Positions 8,532 to 16,280 of a stretch of 20,039 nucleotides of DNA are shown here, in pieces (the stretch's first letter is position 1; each line of letters opens with the position of its first letter). Location: the NCBI GenBank assembly GCA_012838685.1, contig DUOU01000169.1, positions 1-20,039 of the forward strand, read 5' to 3'. The notes under the pieces were generated by a model. It was not told the origin of the DNA and searched no databases. It was given only the letters and a program-made list of their open reading frames with translations. This DNA comes from Bacteroidota bacterium. GTDB lineage: Bacteria > Bacteroidota > Bacteroidia > Bacteroidales > VadinHA17. The translations under genes were made by a program, and so were the position numbers.

Positions 8532-10148
8532 ATGATAATTAAATCAAATCTTATTGACACTTTGTCGCGGACGGTCTATCCTTCATTGGTTGAGGTGCGA
8601 AATGGCAAGATTTTTAGAATTTCTGTTGATAATGGTTCTTACGGTACCTATTTGTTGCCAGGTTTGATAGACTCGCACATTCATATTGAAAGTTCAATGT
8701 GTACACCCGGGGCGTTTGCCGTTGCGGCTGTTTCACGTGGAACAACTTCGGTTATCTCTGATCCCCATGAAATAGGTAATGTTTTGGGGATAAAAGGTGT
8801 GGAATTTATGATAGATGATTCTAAAAATGTTCCATTGAAATTCTTTTTTGGAGCCCCTTCGTGTGTCCCCGCAACAGATTATGAGACCTCAGGGGCATCA
8901 ATAGATGCGGAGGATATCAAATGTTTACTGGAAAAACCGGAAATAAAATATCTTTCAGAATTGATGAATTTTCCCGGAGTGATAAATAATAATCGGGAGG
9001 TTTGGGAGAAAATAGATATTGCCCATAAAGCAGGAAAGCCAATAGATGGACATGCTCCGGGACTTAAAGGGGAGGATTTGAGGAAGTATGTCACCGCCGG
9101 GATATCGACAGATCATGAATGCAGTACCCTGGAAGAGGCTGAAGAGAAAATATCCCTAGGAATGAAAATCCAGATTAGAGAGGGAAGCGCCGCGAGGAAT
9201 TTTGATGCTTTGAAAACATTGCTAAGAAAATATCCAACAAAAGTAATGTTGTGCAGTGATGATCTTCATCCTGAGATGTTGGTAAAGGGGCATATCAACC
9301 TTTTAGTAGCAAGGTTGGTTTCAGAGGGGTTTGATCTATTTGACACTATTAAAAGTTGCACATATAATCCGGCCCTTCATTATGGGTTAAATACCGGTAT
9401 TATCAAACCCGGAATGCCGGCAGATTTTATAATTGTAGATGACCCCGGAAAAATGAACGTTTTGGAGACATATATAGAGGGGGAGAAGGTGTTTGACAGA
9501 GGAAAGGTTCTGTTTGAATATGGGGGAGCCTCTCCAGCAAATAGATTCAATAGTTCCAAGTTGTCCGAAGAGGATATCAAGACAGTCGCTTTAACCGACA
9601 AACTGAGAGTAATAAGAGCGTTTAATGGACAGTTATATACCGGGGAGGAGATAGATTCCACTATTTTGGGAGAAGAGGTAAAGCCAAATACAAGTGTAGA
9701 TTTATTGAAAATCGTTGTAAAGGATCGTTATAAAAACTCAGCCCCAAGCGTAGGTTATATAAGGGGTTTTGGATTGAAAAACGGAGCGTTTGCCTCTTCG
9801 GTTTCACATGATAGCCATAATATCGTTTGTATTGGAACAAATGACGAAGATATTGTTGCCGCCATTAATTCAATAGTTGAAATGAAAGGAGGCTTGGCAT
9901 TCGCCAATGGGAAAGAGATAAATTCCTTGCCCTTGTCAATTGGGGGAATAATGTCAGATCGCCCTGTGGCGGAAGTCGCCGAAAAATATCAAAAAATTTC
10001 AGATAGAGTCAAAGCTTGTGGGTGGGAAATGGACGCTCCTTTTATGTCTTTATCGTTTATGGCCCTGCTTGTAATACCGGAACTTAAAATAAGTGATAAG
10101 GGGTTGTTTAAATTAAGTTCGTTTAGCTGCGTGCCTTTATTCCAATAA
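8532..10148 (+). CDS. ade: Adenine deaminase
   Basis: A 538-residue amidohydrolase-superfamily protein matching AdeC-type adenine deaminase. The metal site begins with HIHIES (H49 and H51). Further ligand regions are PIDGHAPG, ISTDHECS and the LCSDDLHPE segment with its metal-binding Asp. The C-terminal extension beyond the barrel, containing VSHDSHNIVCIGTN, is typical of the family. The enzyme converts adenine to hypoxanthine and ammonia in purine salvage. It starts 98 bp after mnmG, across a parS-like palindrome, and carries a second parS-like site within codons 66-71. In some Bacteroidales the gene after mnmG is remembered as apt; here another adenine-using enzyme sits there. Catalytic motifs look complete. 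Confidence 0.95.
   Translation: MIIKSNLIDTLSRTVYPSLVEVRNGKIFRISVDNGSYGTYLLPGLIDSHIHIESSMCTPGAFAVAAVSRGTTSVISDPHEIGNVLGIKGVEFMIDDSKNVPLKFFFGAPSCVPATDYETSGASIDAEDIKCLLEKPEIKYLSELMNFPGVINNNREVWEKIDIAHKAGKPIDGHAPGLKGEDLRKYVTAGISTDHECSTLEEAEEKISLGMKIQIREGSAARNFDALKTLLRKYPTKVMLCSDDLHPEMLVKGHINLLVARLVSEGFDLFDTIKSCTYNPALHYGLNTGIIKPGMPADFIIVDDPGKMNVLETYIEGEKVFDRGKVLFEYGGASPANRFNSSKLSEEDIKTVALTDKLRVIRAFNGQLYTGEEIDSTILGEEVKPNTSVDLLKIVVKDRYKNSAPSVGYIRGFGLKNGAFASSVSHDSHNIVCIGTNDEDIVAAINSIVEMKGGLAFANGKEINSLPLSIGGIMSDRPVAEVAEKYQKISDRVKACGWEMDAPFMSLSFMALLVIPELKISDKGLFKLSSFSCVPLFQ
8729..8744. promoter_or_regulatory. parS: parS-like ParB-binding site, site 2 (inside ade)
   Basis: TGTTTCACGTGGAACA differs from the consensus TGTTTCACGTGAAACA by one base and from site 1 by one base. 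It spans codons 66-71 of ade (Ala-Val-Ser-Arg-Gly-Thr). Its centre is 294 bp from the centre of site 1. parS sites inside coding genes are known, and origin regions commonly hold several copies. Confidence 0.72.
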
Positions 10149-10160
10149 CCATATCAGTTT

Positions 10161-10538
10161 TTATTTGAAAATCTTTTTACTGACAGGGTCGCAAAATAGA
10201 CAGATAATCGCGCAAACAGCTATACCCAAAATATTCGCGAGGAAGTCGGCAATACTTCCTGATCTAAAGTCGGTTAAAAAAAACTGCGATAATTCCATTA
10301 TGCCCCCAAAAATAACAGGAACCACGCTTAATAATAAAAGCCTGCTTCTCGTTAAAGAAAATCTTGATTCATATACAATTACAGCCATAAACAAAAAATA
10401 AACACCGGCATGTATTATTTTATCGGCATGCATCAGTGACCTAGAAATATCAGGCATTTTGCGCGGATTGACCAAACTTACTATTGTTATGAAAATAGCG
10501 GTAAGAATAGACAGATGGTATTTTTTTATAAAGTTCAT
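10161..10538 (-). CDS. VanZ-like family membrane protein
   Basis: A 125-residue protein with four hydrophobic stretches (about residues 8-24, 40-57, 68-84 and 100-117). It has the VanZ-like features ADKIIHAGVYFLF after the first segment, a Glu-Leu-x-Gln-containing third segment (MELSQFF) and a following R-x-G-S-x-x-D-F-L-A-N motif. VanZ-like proteins are small integral membrane proteins of unclear biochemical role; the founding member gives low-level teicoplanin resistance, and most homologues have no proven link to resistance. ATG at 10538 is preferred over a TTG two codons upstream. The gene converges on ade, with only 12 bp between the two stops and no visible terminator. Confidence 0.85.
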   Translation of the reverse strand: MNFIKKYHLSILTAIFITIVSLVNPRKMPDISRSLMHADKIIHAGVYFLFMAVIVYESRFSLTRSRLLLLSVVPVIFGGIMELSQFFLTDFRSGSIADFLANILGIAVCAIICLFCDPVSKKIFK

Positions 10539-10544
10539 TGCCAA

Positions 10545-11117
10545 AAAAACAGGGTTTATAAATCCATAAATAAAAGAAAAAGAGATTATCTATAGGCGAA
10601 CACAAATATAACCTTTCGGAACAAAATAGATCGGTTTATATTTAATAAATGTCAACAGCCTGGCCATTAATGGTTTAAGTACCTCGAATCCTCACTTTTC
10701 ATATAAGTTCCCAAAATATGGCAAAACCATCGGTAACCACGCAAAGAAACTGTTATTGGAACTGCGGCTGGAGGTGTTTTAAGGCCGTTTCCGCCAACTT
10801 TGTGAATTTTCGCCATAACCTGCCTGGTTGTGAAATCAACGGGCCAGAAGCAATATAAAAGGGAATAGAGCTGTTTTTTCGAGGGGGGTGAAGTGCCGCA
10901 TAGGATCATCGGGAACCAAGTTAACATTTTTTGATGGTTATTTGGCGCGATACGAAGAAAAAGAATGGGGCCAAATATGGAAGAGCCGCTAACCCCAAAC
11001 TTACGCTGGTTTTATCGGCCATATATTTTGGTTTCCGTGGATGTCCGCCGCATAAAAATGAAAGAAAAACAGGTGTTATTAAGGATCAACTGAGTATCTT
11101 TATATTTTCTATTTGTT
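10545..11117. other. About 570 bp without a convincing gene, between VanZ-like and hemW
   Basis: No protein family is recognisable here in any frame. The segment should hold the divergent promoters of the VanZ-like gene and hemW. Small stem-loops are visible: a 10-bp palindrome CCATTAATGG (10664-10673), CGGCT/GGCCG (10765-10769 with 10833-type spacing excluded; the second arm is 10783-10787), and a 7-bp hairpin CATAACC/GGTTGTG with a 5-base loop (10814-10832). An 86-codon frame on the - strand (10667-10927) and a 73-codon frame on + (10931-11152) are open but resemble nothing recognised; the latter runs into hemW in another frame. The region may be a non-coding RNA, a decayed gene or plain spacer. 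Confidence 0.5.
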
Positions 11118-12245
11118 ATGGCGGGTTTATATGTACATATTCCATATTGTAAAAGGATTTGTAATTATTGCGATTTTTATCGGGTAGTATCATCTGGTTC
11201 CCCCAAAAAGTACATTGAATCTGTAATCTCTGAATCAAAATTACGGAAAGGTTATATAGGGGACGCGAAAATAAATACGGTCTACATAGGAGGAGGCACT
11301 CCTTCCACTTTATCCATCAAGGAGTTGTCGTTGTTGTTAGAGTCTTTAAGAGACGTATATCAGTGGGATAAAGAGGTTGAATTTACCTTGGAGGTAAACC
11401 CTGACGATATTACCGAAATTTATTTGAGGAGCATAAAAGATTTGGGAATCAATAGGATCAGCATTGGAATCCAATCCTGGTCCGACAGGATCCTGAAAAC
11501 GATGAACAGGAGGCACAACTCCCTGCAGGCAGAAAAGGCTATTAATTATATTTTGGATGCGGAATTCAAAAATATTTCGGTAGACCTGATATATGGAGTG
11601 CCCGGCCTTACAATGGAGGAGTGGGAAGAGACGTTGAGAAGGACCGTAGTTTTTGATATACAACACCTTTCAGTTTATCATCTTACAATTGAACCGGATA
11701 CGGTATTCGGAAAGATGAAAAAACAGGGCTTATTGGATGAGATTGAGGAGGAATATAGCGTGGCTCAGTATAATTTGCTTTTAGAGATTACTGAAGGGGC
11801 AGGTTTTATTAATTATGAAATTTCAAATTTTGGGAAAGAGGGCTTTTTTTCGAAACACAATACAAGTTATTGGCAGCAAATTCCCTATATTGGATTGGGA
11901 CCATCGGCCCATTCTTTTAACGGCTATTCTAGACAGTGGAACGAAAGCGATGTGGACAAATATATTGAAGAAATAGATAACGGGAGACTGCCTTATGAAA
12001 AAGAGGAACTCGACGAAAAAGTCAGATTTAATGAATATGTAATGACCTCTTTAAGGACAATGTGGGGAATAGACCTGGATAAAATTGAGGAAAAGTTTGG
12101 GAAAGAGATACTCGATTACACCAAAAACCTGGCAAAAAAATATGTTGAATACGGAATGATGTTGGAAAAAAAGGGGAATCTGTCACTAACAAAACAGGCA
12201 ATAATGGTATCTGATAACATTATTGCCGAATTTATGCTGACATGA
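11118..12245 (+). CDS. hemW: Radical SAM family heme chaperone HemW
   Basis: A 375-residue protein that begins with the radical SAM iron-sulfur motif YCKRICNYCDF (C11, C15, C18). It lacks the additional fourth cysteine of HemN (CxxxCxxCxC), which points to HemW rather than the oxygen-independent coproporphyrinogen III oxidase. Other family stretches are VYIGGGTPS, RISIGIQSW, DLIYGVPG, and the C-terminal EISNFGKEG and YIGLGPSAHS. HemW binds heme and S-adenosylmethionine and is thought to insert heme into respiratory proteins. Automatic annotation often mislabels this family as coproporphyrinogen oxidase. It is followed by rmuC on the same strand after 38 bp. Confidence 0.93.
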   Translation: MAGLYVHIPYCKRICNYCDFYRVVSSGSPKKYIESVISESKLRKGYIGDAKINTVYIGGGTPSTLSIKELSLLLESLRDVYQWDKEVEFTLEVNPDDITEIYLRSIKDLGINRISIGIQSWSDRILKTMNRRHNSLQAEKAINYILDAEFKNISVDLIYGVPGLTMEEWEETLRRTVVFDIQHLSVYHLTIEPDTVFGKMKKQGLLDEIEEEYSVAQYNLLLEITEGAGFINYEISNFGKEGFFSKHNTSYWQQIPYIGLGPSAHSFNGYSRQWNESDVDKYIEEIDNGRLPYEKEELDEKVRFNEYVMTSLRTMWGIDLDKIEEKFGKEILDYTKNLAKKYVEYGMMLEKKGNLSLTKQAIMVSDNIIAEFMLT

Positions 12246-12283
12246 TTTTGGTTGATTGAAAACATTTAAAAAAGTTAAAACGG

Positions 12284-13756
12284 ATGAGTATGGATTTTTT
12301 GATAATTGGAGTAATAGTTGTAAGTGTGGCAATTTGGCTGATCTTATATTTATTTTTTAAACAAGACAGTGTATCAAAAAGGAAGCATGAGGAGGTTTTA
12401 CGGACATTGAACGAAACTATGAACTCTTTGGCGGTTGAAAATGAAAGGGTTAAAATCTTGACAGAAACTCTATCCCAAAAAGAAACTGAAACAAAAGAAC
12501 AACTTGCCGAGGTTGTGGAAATGAAAGCGAAAATTGCCGCTAAAAGCGCGGAACTGGAGGGATTTGGTTTAAGATATAATGAGGTAACGGAAGAGATAAA
12601 GAGATCCAAAAAAGATAACGAAGAGTTATTGTCCCAAAACAAACAGCTTGAAAAAGAGTTGTCACTCGCAAATGCCGCATTGGAAACGCAGAAAAGAGAA
12701 ATAGAGACATTGCGAAAACAGTTTACCGCTGAATTCGAGATAATAGCGAACAAAATATTGGACGAAAAGTCGGAGAAATTCACCAAGCTCAACAAGGAAA
12801 ACTTAGCGAACATACTCAATCCTCTGGGAGACAATATCGAACTTTTCAAAAAGAAGATACAAGAGGTTTATGATACCGAAGCAAAAGAACGCTTCTCCCT
12901 GGGAAAGGAGGTGGCAAGACTTGTTGAATTAAACCAAAAGATCAGTGAGGAGGCGAACAACCTCACAAATGCGTTGAAAGGCAACTCAAAAATACAAGGA
13001 GACTGGGGGCAGATGATCCTTGAAAATATTTTGGAGCAATCAGGTCTGGTAAAGGGAGTTGGCTACTCTGTACAGGAGTTTCTAAAAGATGATGACGGCA
13101 ACTATTTGAAAAATGAGGAAGGAAACAAGATGCAGCCAGATGTGATAATCAATTATCCGGACAACCGTAAGGTGATCATTGATTCCAAGGTCTCATTGAC
13201 TGCCTATACCAGGTATAATGAATCAACGGATGAAAATGACCGAAAAATCGCTTTGGACGAACATCTCAGGTCGGTTAAAAAACATATTGACGAGTTGAGC
13301 AGGAAAAATTATGCCGACTTCGCCCCATCTCTCGATTTTGTGATGATGTTTGTTCCGAACGAACCCGCCTTTCTCCTGGCTCTTAAGAGTGATAATGAAT
13401 TATGGAGTTATGCCTACAACAAAAGAGTTCTATTGATTAGCCCAACTAATCTGATAGCGATATTGAAGATGATAGCGGATCTTTGGAAGCGGGAATTACA
13501 AAACCGTAACGCACAGGAAATAGCCGATAGGGGAGCAGCTTTATACGAGAAATTCGCCAACTTCGTAGAAAATTTTTCAGATATCGGAACAACCCTGGAC
13601 AGGGCGAAGAAAAGCTATAATACAGCCTTTAACCAGTTGACCCAAGGTCGCGGGAACTTGATACGTCAAGCGGAAATGCTTAAAGAACTTGGGATAAAGA
13701 CCAAAAAAAGTCTTCCATCAAATATGTTGACCGAATCGTTTGACGATCAAGAATGA
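12284..13756 (+). CDS. rmuC: RmuC family DNA recombination protein
   Basis: A 490-residue protein with one N-terminal transmembrane helix (about 4-25), a long charged coiled-coil (about 30-200) and the C-terminal RmuC domain. Diagnostic stretches are the IQGDWGQMILENILEQSGL segment (first 17 residues at about 239-255), the DVIINYPDNRKVIIDSKVSL segment, and FVPNEPAF. The domain is a PD-(D/E)XK-type nuclease fold; the DSKVSL strand supplies part of the presumed active site. In E. coli, RmuC limits inversions at short inverted repeats. A second start six bases downstream is equally plausible. The gene converges on the next gene with 3 bp between stops. Confidence 0.93.
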   Translation: MSMDFLIIGVIVVSVAIWLILYLFFKQDSVSKRKHEEVLRTLNETMNSLAVENERVKILTETLSQKETETKEQLAEVVEMKAKIAAKSAELEGFGLRYNEVTEEIKRSKKDNEELLSQNKQLEKELSLANAALETQKREIETLRKQFTAEFEIIANKILDEKSEKFTKLNKENLANILNPLGDNIELFKKKIQEVYDTEAKERFSLGKEVARLVELNQKISEEANNLTNALKGNSKIQGDWGQMILENILEQSGLVKGVGYSVQEFLKDDDGNYLKNEEGNKMQPDVIINYPDNRKVIIDSKVSLTAYTRYNESTDENDRKIALDEHLRSVKKHIDELSRKNYADFAPSLDFVMMFVPNEPAFLLALKSDNELWSYAYNKRVLLISPTNLIAILKMIADLWKRELQNRNAQEIADRGAALYEKFANFVENFSDIGTTLDRAKKSYNTAFNQLTQGRGNLIRQAEMLKELGIKTKKSLPSNMLTESFDDQE

Positions 13757-13759
13757 ACC

Positions 13760-14659
13760 CTATTTGAGCATGAAAGAAGAGGTGCCGATCAAATTGCCTT
13801 CAAGGTATAATTCTACACTGTAGTTTCCTTCAACAAAGTCACCCGTATTTTCAAGATAAATACACATTTCAAGATCTTGGTTCATATATTCCGCCATCCT
13901 GCTGGCAGAATAGATAAGTTTGTCTCCATTAAAATCGAAAAGATTATCGGAACTTGTGGAAATAACGAGAGCATCAGGTCTTATTACCCTGAGAAAAACC
14001 TCCTTTTCTCCAGCCGAGGCAATGGGATTTTCACGTAACGTGAAACAAACCCTGACAATGTTCAATAAGTTCAATTTAGATGTCTCTTTGTTCTTTCTGT
14101 TTAAAGCAACGGGAACAATGTTCTTTGCTTGTATTACGGAAGCGACTTCAACTTGGGCATTAAGTTCCGCTCTCACCCTTTCAAGTTCTTCGTTCGTATC
14201 CTGGACTCTTGAAAAATCCCGTTTAATCTGTTGGTTCTCGGCGACCAGCATCTGATTGCGGGTATTTAAGGAGTCTATCTGAACGATATAACTTTTCATA
14301 ATATCTCTCATGGTTGTTATCTCGCTTCTATATCTTCTGATAAGTTCAGCGTTGGAAGCGTTTATCGACAACAACTGAACAATACGTTCTTTTTCTTTGG
14401 CGAGATTGGCGTTGAGAGTATCATTATTTGATTTGAGGGTGTCGTAACCAAATGCTAATTTTCTTAATTCATTGGCGAGAGAGTCTTTTTCTTCGGTAAG
14501 AATTTGTTCCATCTCCACCATATTGCTTTTTTGCGTGAAATACATGAATACCATAAAGAGAAGCACGACCGCGAGTATGATGCTAACAGCTATCATTCCA
14601 ACAGGCAGTTCTTTTTTTGTTTCGTTCACTTCGGGTAAGTTGTTTTCAGTATCGCCCAT
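13760..14659 (-). CDS. Conserved membrane-anchored coiled-coil protein of unknown function
   Basis: A 299-residue protein with a short acidic cytoplasmic N-terminus, one transmembrane helix (about 20-41), a coiled-coil (about 48-175) and a globular C-terminal domain of about 110 residues containing FTLRENPIASAGEKEVFLRV and DFNGDKLIYSASRMAEY. The C-terminal domain is rich in beta-strand patterns and ends in ELYLEGNLIGTSSFMLK. It resembles a family remembered as widespread in Bacteroidota but lacking an assigned role. ATG 14659 is preferred over an in-frame start 11 codons upstream because it gives a normal polar N-terminus. It is convergent with rmuC, which has the same overall plan (transmembrane helix, coiled-coil, C-terminal domain), and divergent from the PurF-like gene. 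Confidence 0.8.
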   Translation of the reverse strand: MGDTENNLPEVNETKKELPVGMIAVSIILAVVLLFMVFMYFTQKSNMVEMEQILTEEKDSLANELRKLAFGYDTLKSNNDTLNANLAKEKERIVQLLSINASNAELIRRYRSEITTMRDIMKSYIVQIDSLNTRNQMLVAENQQIKRDFSRVQDTNEELERVRAELNAQVEVASVIQAKNIVPVALNRKNKETSKLNLLNIVRVCFTLRENPIASAGEKEVFLRVIRPDALVISTSSDNLFDFNGDKLIYSASRMAEYMNQDLEMCIYLENTGDFVEGNYSVELYLEGNLIGTSSFMLK

Positions 14660-14689
14660 AACATTGATTTTAACAAAGATAAAGTACCG

Positions 14690-14697
14690 CAAAAGTA
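14690..14697 (-). promoter_or_regulatory. Candidate Bacteroidota -7 element (TAnnTTTG) for the coiled-coil gene
   Basis: On the - strand TACTTTTG fits the Bacteroidota -7 consensus TAnnTTTG exactly and lies about 30 bp before the start codon. A second match, TATCTTTG, sits at 14674-14681 but is very close to the start. TTTG strings that could serve as the -33 element are at 14709-14712 and 14713-14716; spacing (11-15 bp) is shorter than the usual 19-21, so the assignment is weak. Confidence 0.3.
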
Positions 14698-14785
14698 ATA
14701 ATATATGTCAAACAAAAAATTTAGATTCGTCACAAAAAATTATTATTATTACAACTGAAAAAACAATAATTTATTATTAGATAAA

Positions 14786-16192
14786 ATGAGTGGATTTTTT
14801 GGTGTGGTATCAAAAACCAAGTGTGTGGAAGATGTTTTTTATGGGACTGATTATCATTCCCATTTGGGCACAAAAAGAGCGGGAATGGTATTTGATGTGC
14901 CCGGAAAGGGGTTCAGGAGATCAATCCACAGCCTGGAGAACGCCTATTTCAGAAACAGCTTTGAAAGCAATCTTCCCGATTTTGATGGGAATGTTGGAAT
15001 GGGGGTAATAAGCGATACAGATCCGCAACCTCTTATTATTAATTCACACCTGGGAATGTTTTCCATTGTAACCGTTTGCCGTTTGAACAATATTGTGGAG
15101 CTGGGGAAAAAGTTTCTCGCGCAAAAAGTCCATTTTATGGAAAATTTTGAAGGAAGCATCAATCCAACGGAAATCATAGCGAACCTTATTTGTGAAAAAG
15201 ACGATTTTGTTTCGGGAATAGAAAATGTATACAACAATATCAAAGGATCGTGCTCGTTACTGATACTCATAAACGGCTCAATAATTGCCGCGCGCGATAA
15301 ATTGGGCCGCACCCCGATAGTTATAGGAAAAAAGGAGGGCGCCTATGCCGTGGCTTCTGAATCGTGTTCCTTTCCAAATACCGGGTATGGGATAGATTAT
15401 TTTGTTGGACCGGGGGAGATAGTCCATATAAAAGAGGATGGTTATACACAATTGAGAAAACCAAACAAACAGATGCAATTATGTTCTTTCCTCTATGTCT
15501 ATTTTGGTTATCCCAACTCTTCTTATGAAGGTATTAATGTTGAGGAAACAAGATATAGATGCGGAGCTTGTTTGGCGAAAAAGGATTCCTTGCAAGCTGA
15601 TTCCTGCTCAGGAATCCCTGATTCCGGGGTAGGTCACGCATATGGCTATTGCAGCGAAAAAAAAATACCCTACAAAAGGGTTTATTGTAAATACACACCC
15701 ACTTGGCCGAGAAGTTTTATGCCGCAGAACCAGTTACATAGGGATCTGGTTGCCAGGATGAAACTTATACCAAACAAGGTTTTTATTGAAGGAGAAAAGA
15801 TGGCTTTGCTGGACGATAGCATTGTGAGGGGAACACAGTTGAGAGATAATACCAGGGATCTCCGGGAGTCAGGTGCGGGCGAGATTCATATGCGAATCGC
15901 GTGTCCGCCTTTATTGTTTCCGTGTGAGTTCCTCAATTTTTCCCAATCACGCACGCCTCTTGAATTGATAGGAAGAAGGGTTATTGGAGAACTGGAGGGG
16001 GATGATACCAAATATCTGGAGGATTATTCGAATCCTGATTCACCAAGGTACAAGAAGATGGTTCAGGTTATCGCCGAGAAACTAGGCCTTGATTCACTGA
16101 TATACCAACGACTGGACGATTTGGTAAAGGCTATCGGATTGCCAAAAGAGAAGTTGTGTACCCATTGCTGGGATGGATCAAGTTATTCTTGA
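14786..16192 (+). CDS. Amidophosphoribosyltransferase-like protein (PurF paralogue) lacking the N-terminal cysteine
   Basis: A 468-residue protein with the two-domain plan of PurF: an N-terminal Ntn-type glutaminase-like domain (1 to about 230) and a C-terminal phosphoribosyltransferase domain. The PRPP loop LLDDSIVRGTQLRD (341-354) is intact, and RSFMPQNQLHR (309-319) matches the family flap motif. The N-terminus is MSGFFG, whereas active PurF begins MCGI with Cys as nucleophile after Met removal. The oxyanion-hole HNG motif is also replaced, by a VCRLNN segment (97-102). Glutamine hydrolysis is therefore unlikely. It may use free ammonia, or have another role. Remembered Bacteroides homologues share the same N-terminus, so this is a paralogous family, not decay. 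The next gene, nfo, starts 88 bp downstream. Confidence 0.9.
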   Translation: MSGFFGVVSKTKCVEDVFYGTDYHSHLGTKRAGMVFDVPGKGFRRSIHSLENAYFRNSFESNLPDFDGNVGMGVISDTDPQPLIINSHLGMFSIVTVCRLNNIVELGKKFLAQKVHFMENFEGSINPTEIIANLICEKDDFVSGIENVYNNIKGSCSLLILINGSIIAARDKLGRTPIVIGKKEGAYAVASESCSFPNTGYGIDYFVGPGEIVHIKEDGYTQLRKPNKQMQLCSFLYVYFGYPNSSYEGINVEETRYRCGACLAKKDSLQADSCSGIPDSGVGHAYGYCSEKKIPYKRVYCKYTPTWPRSFMPQNQLHRDLVARMKLIPNKVFIEGEKMALLDDSIVRGTQLRDNTRDLRESGAGEIHMRIACPPLLFPCEFLNFSQSRTPLELIGRRVIGELEGDDTKYLEDYSNPDSPRYKKMVQVIAEKLGLDSLIYQRLDDLVKAIGLPKEKLCTHCWDGSSYS

Positions 16193-16280
16193 TGTTATTT
16201 GTTGCGACGGGCATACCGGAAAAACAATTAAAAGTATCAATATATGAGAGATACGCATGAACCTCAAAATCAATGAAACA

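Noticed and set aside
10667..10927. 86-codon open frame on the - strand in the gap before hemW
   Set aside because: No recognisable family, odd composition rich in Trp, Cys and Pro, no signal or motif, and no supporting neighbour. It is better treated as open by chance within a possible RNA or repeat.
10931..11152. 73-codon open frame on the + strand running into hemW
   Set aside because: It overlaps the secure start of hemW in another frame and resembles no family; its composition is Lys-rich at first and then merely follows the hemW nucleotide sequence.
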